Assembly: GCF_000153485.2 (NCBI RefSeq)
Contig: NC_018721.1
Span: 930,001-994,000 of the forward strand
Source: Psychroflexus torquis ATCC 700755
GTDB taxonomy: Bacteria; Bacteroidota; Bacteroidia; Flavobacteriales; Flavobacteriaceae
Length of the DNA stretch: 64,000 nt
Direction: 5' to 3'
The notes under the pieces were generated by a model. That model ran no database searches and was not told where the DNA came from. It was given only the letters and a program-made list of their open reading frames with translations. This document shows positions 27,860 to 35,348 of the stretch, piece after piece; within the stretch, counting starts at the first letter, position 1, and each line of letters opens with the position of its first letter. The translations under genes and the position numbers were made by a program.

Positions 27860-28330
27860 ATTTGATTTTAAGATCAAAAGGATGCAAGTTTCTTGGACAT
27901 ATATTAATGCAAAAACTACAACTCAAACTGATTGAATTCAATTTAAATATCAATTAAATTTTTAGTATTCCATATTCGAATATGGAATACTATAGCTATA
28001 AAATACTAACATCAAATAAGGAGTCCACAAGATGTAATCGTCTTATTGAGGATTATTGCAATAGACAATGACCAGTAGCAACAACTAGTACTTGCAGATG
28101 CTTAAAGCATTAGCAAGTCCAAGGTTATTAAATCTATTGTGCATTCAAAATATACAGGCTTAATAGATGAATCTTGGAAGAAGGTTTTTAGAATGGGGCT
28201 ATTAGATTTTTTAAAATTTGGTATTGCTTCTGATGTGTAGCATCTAGCAATTCATTTTTAAGAAATTGAAAAAAGTTTCTATGGATGCTATCCCACTTAT
28301 ACTATTACAATTGTTATTACACCGACGCTT
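27860..28330. other. Intergenic stretch after mcrC
   Basis: Contains the palindrome at 27963-27992 and otherwise only short frames. One plus-strand piece (about 28135-28240) reads HSKYTGLIDESWKKVFRMG without a start; I could not identify it. Confidence 0.4.
27963..27992. repeat. 30-bp perfect palindrome downstream of mcrC
   Basis: The half TAGTATTCCATATTC is followed directly by its exact complement, with no loop. There is no T-tract on either strand, so terminator function is doubtful. Such loop-less symmetry suits a dimeric protein site or a cruciform. Confidence 0.6.
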
Positions 28331-28668
28331 TTAAAATTCATCAATGACTTCCCAATAACCTCCTTTATCTGGACCTACTCTATTTAACCTACCTTGATTT
28401 TGCAATTTTGCCAATTGCTTTTCTATTGCCCTATCTGATATACCTATAATTTCAGACAGGTTTTTAGCACTCCTATTTTTATCATCCTTTAACAATCTCA
28501 AAATTTTCTCCGAAATTTTCTCCGAAATTTTCTCCGAACTTTTCTCCGAACCTTTCTCTGGTGTTTTTGTAGCCGTATTTTCTGTTATTTCTCCTTCTAT
28601 AGGAATTATAATTTCAAATACATCGCCTTCTTTAAACGTAGGTAAAGCTCCAGGTGTATAGAGGTATA
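28331..28668 (-). pseudogene. C-terminal relic of an AlbA_2/RecG-like ATP-binding protein
   Basis: An open frame without a start codon reads TPGALPTFKEGDVFEIIIPI, then a tandem SEKSSEKISEKISEK linker and a winged helix (AKNLSEIIGISDRAIEKQLA, NRVGPDKGGYWEVIDEF). This is the usual end of Schlafen AlbA_2/HATPase_c_4 proteins. The upstream part is missing and an in-frame TAA precedes it. The linker DNA is a 15-bp repeat (TTCTCCGAAATTTTC type). It lies beyond the 3' end of the intact AlbA_2 gene at 28930. Confidence 0.75.
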
Positions 28669-28741
28669 TTTAAATGATTGAAAATTTGAATTCATAATTC
28701 CTTTAAAGATCTTTTATTATCACTCTATGTAGGCACAGGTA

Positions 28742-28950
28742 TTTATTTCACGGCTTTATGTTGATAGAAACACTAAGTTTTATAGGCTTTTTTAATCATT
28801 GGTTGAATTTCTATCAACATTTCTGTGATTATCATTACTTTATTTCATGGCTTTATGTTGATATAAACATCAGGTTTTATGGACTTTATCTATTTTTGCT
28901 CAATTTTCTATCAACATTATCACTTTATTTCATCCCTTTATGTTGATAGA
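28742..28950. repeat. Cluster of ~97-bp repeats over the 3' end of the AlbA_2 gene
   Basis: Three copies of TTTATTTCAYNNCTTTATGTTGATA begin at about 28742, 28839 and 28924. ATGTTGATAGAAA (28758-28770) pairs with TTTCTATCAACAT (28808-28820) over 13 bp, and the second copy has the same arrangement (28855-28867 with 28905-28917). The third copy overlaps the last codons of the gene at 28930, so the repeats appear to extend the gene's own 3' end. Confidence 0.65.
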
Positions 28951-30573
28951 GTATATAGTCCATCTTTTTTCTCCATCTTTCTTAACAAGTTCACCAACAA
29001 CCATATCATCAATTTTATCTTTTAGAGTACGTGGTTTTATCTCTACTCCTATGCGCTTGTTAATGTCACTGATAGAACTTTCAGGGTAATTTTTTAAATC
29101 CTCGTAAATTAATTCTTGTAATCTATGTGGCTCAATTCGCTTTAAATTGGTTTGCTCGATAAAATCAGTATAGCGTATAAAATCTGGATTTATATAATAA
29201 AAGGTTCCTTTAGTCTTACCTTTTGTCAATACTACATCTAAATCAATTAATCTACCTATCCAATATTGCAGTCCATTAGGCTTAGAAATGTTTAATATTT
29301 TAGATAATTCCAAAGTACTTATCCCTTGACTTTGTGCTACAATACCTAACGCTATGACCTCTTTTTGCTTCAATTGAAGATCTTGAGACGCTTTATCCAT
29401 CAATTTAAGGACATCCTTGCTTACAATTTGCTTTTTCAAAATGACAGTGACCCTATCATCTGCCTCTATTACTGTTGGAAGTTGCTTACCACTTCCTAAT
29501 AATAATTCATATACTTTATCATAGCCACTACCTTCTTTCTCCATGAGTCTTAAATCATAGAATAATTTTGCAAGCAACGAATTGCGCTGCACAGATTTTG
29601 TTAAAATATTCTCTGGCGTTACACCTAACGGTAATAAACCAGGACTATGTATTTCTAACCTATCATGGAATAGGTTGATGAAAATATCACCTCTCATAGT
29701 GTAATTGCGATGCGCAAATGCATTTGCTACAATCTCGCGTATAATCTCTGGCTCATAATTATGAACATTCTTTCTGAAAATACCATCAGATACTTCAACA
29801 AACTCGTTCCAGTCTGGGATTTCTTTTAAGATTGAATTTATGAGCTCTTTAGGATTGAGCATATGATCGTCCCAAAGTTTTTTTGATACCTTATTTTCTT
29901 GCTCATCATATTTTATAAACTGAACAGATGGCGGATAATGTAAAGTTGCCCGATCTGTTCTTTTACCTATCCATAATATACCTAGATTAGTAAGAAAACC
30001 ATCTTTTGAGATAAAATAATAATCCATCATTTCTTGAGGATTCATTTGCTTTACAAAATCACTAATTCTTTCAGACTCTTTTATGTCTTTTAAGAATTCT
30101 AAATACTTAACTGCATCACAATGAGAAGAAAGAATTTTTTTGACTACTTTTTCTTCCCAAACAAAAGAGTTTCTCTCAGAGAATAACCGAGCTAAATCTT
30201 CTGGCGGAATTGGTTTACAATCATCAGATATACGCATGTAATATCTACCGTCCGTAGTACTAGCAACACTTTGTGTTGTACGGAAAACCTGAAGTTCTAT
30301 AAATTGAGCTCCGTTATCTGCTGTTTTTACTAATGGCATAATACCTACATTAAGCGTTAGTGCTGGAATACTCTTGTTTATCTTTTCTATGAGATCATCG
30401 TTAATCACTTGCCCATCAGGTGGCATGTCACTGTCGTCTTCTATTCCTATTATAATGCTACCACCTTGTGCATTTGCAAAGCAGACACAATCTTTGGCCA
30501 ACTCTTTTAAGCTAGACTTACTGCCGGTTACAATAGATAATGACTTTTTATCAAGAAGACTGTTTTCTTTCAT
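28930..30573 (-). CDS. Schlafen AlbA_2 / HATPase_c_4 protein, third gene of the RT operon
   Basis: 547 aa. The N-terminal AlbA_2 (Schlafen) domain has LKELAKDCVCFANAQGGSII and IGIEDD. Next is an ATP-binding HATPase_c_4-type domain (EPEIIREIVANAFAHRNYTM, IHSPGLLPLGVTPENI, GSGYDKVYELL). The last ~170 residues hold winged-helix segments (STLELSKILNISKPNGLQYW). Proteins of this group are called RecG-like or putative DNA-binding regulators; some AlbA_2 proteins act in phage defence. The ATG at 30573 is 14 bp after the GIY-YIG stop, so it is cotranscribed with the nuclease and the reverse transcriptase. Confidence 0.88.
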   Translation of the reverse strand: MKENSLLDKKSLSIVTGSKSSLKELAKDCVCFANAQGGSIIIGIEDDSDMPPDGQVINDDLIEKINKSIPALTLNVGIMPLVKTADNGAQFIELQVFRTTQSVASTTDGRYYMRISDDCKPIPPEDLARLFSERNSFVWEEKVVKKILSSHCDAVKYLEFLKDIKESERISDFVKQMNPQEMMDYYFISKDGFLTNLGILWIGKRTDRATLHYPPSVQFIKYDEQENKVSKKLWDDHMLNPKELINSILKEIPDWNEFVEVSDGIFRKNVHNYEPEIIREIVANAFAHRNYTMRGDIFINLFHDRLEIHSPGLLPLGVTPENILTKSVQRNSLLAKLFYDLRLMEKEGSGYDKVYELLLGSGKQLPTVIEADDRVTVILKKQIVSKDVLKLMDKASQDLQLKQKEVIALGIVAQSQGISTLELSKILNISKPNGLQYWIGRLIDLDVVLTKGKTKGTFYYINPDFIRYTDFIEQTNLKRIEPHRLQELIYEDLKNYPESSISDINKRIGVEIKPRTLKDKIDDMVVGELVKKDGEKRWTIYSINIKG

Positions 30574-30587
30574 AACTTATAAATATA

Positions 30588-31190
30588 CTAATGTGTGCGA
30601 AAAGAATTCCACTTTGTCTTTAAAATTCCTGCAAGTGCCACTTCCAAAAAATAGAGGTCATAATCTTCTTGTACAGGAATTAATGCAACATATAAATTTC
30701 TAACCACTTCTTTTTTTGCAAGTAAATCATCATTAAAATCACTGTGGTCGTTTGCACGATTGATTTCTTTATTGTTATTATTATTATTATGACCTGTCAT
30801 CAAATAAGCAAGTGAGCACTCATTATGACTTTTACCATAAGCATGCTGTCTCAATCTTCTATATACTGTTCTACTTACACCTACATATATGGGAAGTACT
30901 CTATCATTTTTCTTTTCCCCAAAGAAGTAAAGACCTTTAAATTCGTTTAAAGATTTTGATTTACCTGATTTTATATTGGGTACATAACCAAGATCTTCAA
31001 AAGCTTTTTTATTACGCCATATAGAAAATTCTGGTTGTGCTCCACAAGTTTTGTGCATTTCAAAAAACAACTCCTCTAACCTAGGGCAATTTTTATGGTT
31101 TAAATGCACTAAAGCAATAGTTGCCATATCAAATGCTCTTTTAAAAACAACTTTAGGATCTACCGGAAATGGCTCGTTATTATAATTCAT
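30588..31190 (-). CDS. GIY-YIG nuclease paired with a reverse transcriptase
   Basis: 200 aa. The first 80 residues are a helical domain of unknown type. The GIY-YIG domain follows: GLYFF at 86-90 in place of GIY, IYVG at 101-104 in place of YIG, then SRTVYRRLRQH with the catalytic Arg, and Glu183 in LEVALAGILKTKWN with Asn195. All four key elements seem present. A low-complexity run of Asn (135-140) lies in the middle. The gene sits between the RT gene (20 bp upstream) and the AlbA_2 gene (14 bp downstream), suggesting a single complex or pathway. Confidence 0.82.
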   Translation of the reverse strand: MNYNNEPFPVDPKVVFKRAFDMATIALVHLNHKNCPRLEELFFEMHKTCGAQPEFSIWRNKKAFEDLGYVPNIKSGKSKSLNEFKGLYFFGEKKNDRVLPIYVGVSRTVYRRLRQHAYGKSHNECSLAYLMTGHNNNNNNKEINRANDHSDFNDDLLAKKEVVRNLYVALIPVQEDYDLYFLEVALAGILKTKWNSFRTH

Positions 31191-31210
31191 TTTTCCTACA
31201 TCTTGACATA

Positions 31211-32743
31211 TTAATTTTTTTTACTGTCTTCTATTTGAGCTTCTGCACTTTTCATTAACTTATTAAAACGATTCCAGCTTTTTCTAGATTGTTTTTTGAT
31301 GACATCACTATTATTAAACTCTTTGAAAGACGCGTTTGCCTTCTCTACATAACTGAGGTAATTGCCCCAATCATACCTATAGGTTTTTGTTTTACCGTTG
31401 AGCACCATTCTTCTTTTGGACCCTTTATATGTAAAGCGTTTGAATAATGAACTTTTATGAAGCTTATCATCTGTAGTTTTAGCATGAATTGCCAGTGAAG
31501 TTGCTCTTTTAAAAGATCGTTTCATAGAACGATTAAACTTAGAATATCCAGCAGTTTTAATCAATACACGCTGTCCATCATAATCGAAACCTAAATATTC
31601 TAAAGTTTTATTTTTTCTCTCACCTGTATGTTCATCAACTTCAAAACCTATAAATTTCTCATCTTCATTTTGAAAATGATAGACCTTAGTTTTATCTGGA
31701 TGGATTTCTAGATTTACTTTGTCATCCACCAATGAACGTAAGTGCCTTATCGCCTCCTCTTGTTGATCTCTTGGTACAACTATAATTAAATCATCACTAT
31801 ATCTTTGATAAAACCCTTTTACAGAGTCGCTATCTATGAAGTCTTGAACTTCTTGATCAAAATCTAACATATAAATATTAGCCAACGTAGCGCTGAGTGC
31901 TGTTCCTTGAGGTATCCCTTTTGTTGCTTTCGATTTTGTAATAAGATCTAAACTATTCTTTAAAAACTCTGTTTTTTCACAGTAGGCTATAGCATTATTG
32001 TCTTTTAAAAAACGTTTCTGCTTTATGGGTTTTTGTAACCTATCAAAAGATTTTGGATCATTCTCCTCACGTGTTTTAACCCATATTTGGTCTTTATAAT
32101 TTCTAAACAATAAACTCTCATTTACATACCTCATATTTATTAGAGACTTGTAAACCCTAAAGTGGTCTTTTGGAAGCGTGGTCGAACCGTCCCAAACTTG
32201 TGACCATTTTTGTTTTAGGATTTTATGATCTAGACTATCAAAGAATTTTGTGACATCGGCTACAATGACGGTAAGCTCTTTATCTTGATTATCCTTTATG
32301 AATTGGAAAGTTTCATGAGCAAAATCTACATTACATTTATGCTTACCCTTTTTTCCTTCCATCTCAATTTTTCGGTAGGCTACAACAGCCTTATCAAAGG
32401 TCTTGGTTTCAAGAAGTGCATTGTATTTTTTAGAAAGTAAATAGCTATAATAAGAATAGATTTGAGCATCAAAATGACTGGCAAAGTATATCTCACGGGC
32501 TTTGGGCTTTAATTTTCCCCTTCTACGTTTCTTACTCTTCTTATTCCTAAGATTGTCTTTTCTAGGTCTAAATTTTCTTTGGAAAATACTGCGATGTAAA
32601 AAAGGAAGAAAACTATGTTTAGCGATTTTATCTTCATCCATAATATAGCTCTCCAATTTAGAGATGTCTTTATTCTCTGAAGGAAAACCTATATGCGGAT
32701 ATTTTTTAAGTTTTATCCAAGGATGTTCTTCTTTTTTCTTCAT
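31211..32743 (-). CDS. Reverse transcriptase of a non-intron, possibly defence-type group
   Basis: I prefer the ATG at 32743 (MKKKEEHPWIKLKKYP), giving 510 aa; an ATG at 32794 would add 17 residues. RT motifs in order: an upstream KAREIYFASHFDAQIYSYYS block, motif A VIVADVTKFFDSLDH, motif B KGIPQGTALSATLANIYM, motif C Y315-SDD in YQRYSDDLIIVV, motif D LEIHPDKTKVYHF. The catalytic Asp residues are all present. There is no maturase X or HNH domain as in group II intron RTs, and I see no Avd or variable-repeat target as in DGRs. The C-terminal 120 residues are basic and helical. First gene of a three-gene operon, preceded by 400 bp of non-coding DNA and an 11-unit repeat array. Confidence 0.9.
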   Translation of the reverse strand: MKKKEEHPWIKLKKYPHIGFPSENKDISKLESYIMDEDKIAKHSFLPFLHRSIFQRKFRPRKDNLRNKKSKKRRRGKLKPKAREIYFASHFDAQIYSYYSYLLSKKYNALLETKTFDKAVVAYRKIEMEGKKGKHKCNVDFAHETFQFIKDNQDKELTVIVADVTKFFDSLDHKILKQKWSQVWDGSTTLPKDHFRVYKSLINMRYVNESLLFRNYKDQIWVKTREENDPKSFDRLQKPIKQKRFLKDNNAIAYCEKTEFLKNSLDLITKSKATKGIPQGTALSATLANIYMLDFDQEVQDFIDSDSVKGFYQRYSDDLIIVVPRDQQEEAIRHLRSLVDDKVNLEIHPDKTKVYHFQNEDEKFIGFEVDEHTGERKNKTLEYLGFDYDGQRVLIKTAGYSKFNRSMKRSFKRATSLAIHAKTTDDKLHKSSLFKRFTYKGSKRRMVLNGKTKTYRYDWGNYLSYVEKANASFKEFNNSDVIKKQSRKSWNRFNKLMKSAEAQIEDSKKN

Positions 32744-33140
32744 TATAAAAAATAAGGGTCGAGATTCACTAGTAGCAGGCTTATGATTGAACATGCTCTG
32801 ACGACACTTTCCCCATTGCTGGCTGTAATATCGCTACTCTTTTCAGGTATGATAATTGATTATATTGGGATAACAGTTAAGTGTCTAACCGCTATGAATA
32901 CAAACAACATCAAATTGAACCATGTAAAGATATTTCTATCCTTATTGTCTCTAGGTTTGCAAATAAATGCTGCATCTATTGACTTTGGTATCAATTCTTC
33001 ACTTAACGTATCTCTCAAGTGATAGAAATCGTGCTAAACGTTCTTCTCGGCCATCTCGACCCTATATTGTAAATTTAATATTTGCTTATTTATTTTTTGC
33101 TCATTTATTTTTTCTATTAAATATAAAAAAATATGGGCAA
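32744..33140 (-). other. Non-coding leader between repeat array and RT gene
   Basis: About 400 bp without a credible gene on either strand, upstream of the RT. In retrons and several DRT systems the template RNA is encoded exactly here, so this stretch is the first candidate for a structured non-coding RNA. I can see no conclusive secondary structure by eye. Confidence 0.35.
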
Positions 33141-34290
33141 GCGCATGCGATACGCAGCTACTTATTCTTTACTTATATCTCCTCTTTCATCTTTTCCAAA
33201 TTTGATATTCCTTGATCGATATTCGATATTCAAAAAATCTGAATAGGCCCATGCGATGCGCAGCTGCTTATTATTTACTTATATCTCCTCTTTCACCTTT
33301 TCCAAATTCGATATTCCTTGATCGATATTCGATATTCAAAAAATCTGAATAGACGCATGCGATGCGCAGCTACTTATTCTTTACTTATATCTCCTCTTTC
33401 ACCTTTTCCAAATTTGATATTCCTTGATCAATATTCGATATTCGATATTCAAAAAATCTGAATGGGCGCATGCGATGCGCAGCTGCTTATTATTTACTTA
33501 TATCTTCTCCATCAACTTTTCCAAATTTGATATTCCTTGATCAATATTCGATATTCAAAAAATCTGAATGGGCGCATGCGATGCGCAACTACTTATTCTT
33601 TACTTATATCTTCTCCATCAACTTTTCCAAATTCGATATTCCTTGATCGATATTCGATATTCAAAAAATCTGAATGGGCGCATGCGATGCGCAACTACTT
33701 ATTCTTTACTTATATCTTCTCCATCAACTTTTCCAAATTTGATATTCCTTGATCGATATTCGATATTCAAAATATATCTGGGTTAGCGCATGCGATGCGC
33801 AGCTACTTATTCTTTACTTATATCTCCTCCATCAACTTTTCCAAATTCGATATTCCTTGATCGATATTCGATATTCAAAAAATCTGAATGGGTGCATGCG
33901 ATCTACAGCCGCTTGTTCTTTACTTATATCTCCTCTTTCACCTTTTCCAAATTTGATATTCCTTGATCGATATTCAAAATATATCTGGTCAAGCGCAAGC
34001 GATGCGCAACTACTTATTCTTTACTTATATCTTCTCCATCAACTTTTCCAAATTCGATATTCCTTGATCGATATTCAAAAAATCTGAATGGGCGCATGCG
34101 ATGCGTAGCTACTTGTTCTTTACTTATATCTCCTCTTTCACCTTTTCCAAATTCGATATTCCTTGATCGATATTCGATATTCAAAATATATCTGGGTTAG
34201 CGTATGCGATCTACAGCCGCTTATTCTTTACTTACATCTCGTCTATCTCCTTTTACAAATTTGATATTCCTTGATCAATATTCAAATTTT
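33141..34290. repeat. Array of eleven ~106-bp tandem repeats upstream of the RT operon
   Basis: Units start at 33141, 33247, 33353, 33466, 33572, 33678, 33786, 33892, 33993, 34092 and 34200, spaced 99-113 bp (five spacings are exactly 106). Each unit has a GCGCAT-GCG-ATGCGC mini-hairpin, then ACTTATTCTTTACTTATATC, a variable CTCCTCTTTCACC or CTTCTCCATCAAC segment, TTTTCCAAATT(T/C)GATATT, CCTTGATCGATATTCGATATT and AAAAAATCTGAATGG. Units differ by substitutions and by loss or gain of the 7-bp CGATATT step. On the minus strand each unit encodes a short RSRNIKFGKGERGDISKE-like peptide ending in a stop, probably by chance. Confidence 0.92.
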
Positions 34291-34329
34291 TTGCCTTGAC
34301 TCTTAATTCCTTTTTTTTAAATCCAACTT

Positions 34330-34620
34330 CTACAACTCCCCCTTAAAAGCCTGCTTCAACAAACAATTAAACAAATTTTCACTTTCCTGTAGCTCTTGTT
34401 TTACCAGTGCTTTTTGCTGCCTAATTAAAGCTATTTTCTCAGCGAATTGGTTTTGAAGGACGATGGGAGGCTGAAAGATTTCAAAAATTCTAATTGTTTT
34501 AAGTTAAGAGTTTTTTGAGCCACTCCAATTGAAAATCTATCAGCCTGACGCTTGATTAATCGGCATGTCATCATAGCGTGCAAGAAAAAACTTAACCTGC
34601 TTAATTATGCTTGTAGGCAG
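34330..34620 (-). pseudogene. hsdS: Truncated HsdS relic
   Basis: Reading leftward, FFLHAMMTCRLIKRQADRFS and VAQKTLNLKQLEFLKSF give way after a frameshift near 34480 to FQPPIVLQNQFAEKIALI, RQQKALVKQELQESENLFN and LLKQAFKGEL, ending at 34330. This is the second target-recognition domain's end and C-terminal helix of a type I specificity subunit, of a different subtype from the intact hsdS at 20141. No start and no upstream part remain. It lies between the repeat array and the Crp/Fnr gene. Confidence 0.85.
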
Positions 34621-34628
34621 GGAAGATA

Positions 34629-35327
34629 TCAGTCTACCGACTCTAAGTGGAGTAATTTGTAAAACGCAGATTTATTTATAATAAATATACAGCGTTTCTT
34701 AATGGAAATCAGACCATCATCTTTAAACTGTTTTAGGCTTCTCCCTAGACTTTCTCGAGATGTTCCAATACAATTAGCCAGATCTTCTCGACTCAGGTCA
34801 ATACCTTTATAATTGGGAATCATCGCTTTAAAGCGATGTTCAAATACCAATAAAAAAATAGCCAACCGCGTATTTTGATCCTTTTGAGCCAAAACAGCAA
34901 TTGTATTGGCTAATACACCAAACTCGTGACTCATATTTTTAATAAAAGCATCTTTTAAAGAGGGAAGATCCTGAAGTAATTTTAGGAAATTATCTTTTGA
35001 AATAAATTTCAACTCCACATCATCCAGGGCCTCACAGGAGTCCTGATAACGCTCCTCACCCAACAGGGCGTGATACCCTAAAAAATCACCCGGTGTATAG
35101 ATATAAAATATCTGTAGGTGATTGCTAAATCCTTTTTTAAATTTCTTTGCTCTTCCACTCACGATGTGAAAAATACCAGTAGGAATACCGTCTTCATAAA
35201 AAAGAGCATTCCCTTTCTTTATCGTCATATCTTCCATAAAGCTACGAACCAATTCTTTCTCTACTAGAGTAAGGCTCTCAAATAAGAGATGGCTTTGGAA
35301 ATCAAATTTTAAAAAGAAACTGTCCAT
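34629..35327 (-). CDS. Crp/Fnr-family transcription regulator
   Basis: 232 aa. A cyclic-nucleotide-binding-like beta domain (residues 20-130: KGNALFYEDGIPTGIFHIVS, GDFLGYHALLGEERY), a dimerisation helix (FIKNMSHEFGVLANTIAVLA) and a C-terminal winged HTH (LSREDLANCIGTSRESLGRS, LKQFKDDGLISIKKRCIFII). No Fe-S cysteine cluster is seen. It was probably divergent from the dab operon. An IS element now lies 22 bp upstream of its ATG, between the gene and the TAAC-N4-GTTA sites at 36926-36961, so its expression may be altered. Confidence 0.9.
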   Translation of the reverse strand: MDSFFLKFDFQSHLLFESLTLVEKELVRSFMEDMTIKKGNALFYEDGIPTGIFHIVSGRAKKFKKGFSNHLQIFYIYTPGDFLGYHALLGEERYQDSCEALDDVELKFISKDNFLKLLQDLPSLKDAFIKNMSHEFGVLANTIAVLAQKDQNTRLAIFLLVFEHRFKAMIPNYKGIDLSREDLANCIGTSRESLGRSLKQFKDDGLISIKKRCIFIINKSAFYKLLHLESVD

Positions 35328-35348
35328 ATTAAAATATAATAAATATAA

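Noticed and set aside
28758..28946. 62-codon plus-strand frame
   Set aside because: It is made of the 97-bp repeats at the 3' end of the AlbA_2 gene.
33537..34087. Short plus-strand frames of 70-112 codons inside the repeat array
   Set aside because: They are the same repeat read through in overlapping frames; near-identical translations repeat with the 106-bp period and there is no independent coding signal.
33141..34290. CRISPR array
   Set aside because: The period is ~106 bp, the whole unit is repeated and there are no unique spacers; no cas genes are near.
28930..34290. Diversity-generating retroelement or group II intron
   Set aside because: No Avd gene, no template/variable repeat pair with A-specific changes and no lectin-like target; no maturase/HNH domain and no visible domain V. 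The RT stands in an operon with a GIY-YIG nuclease and AlbA_2 protein.
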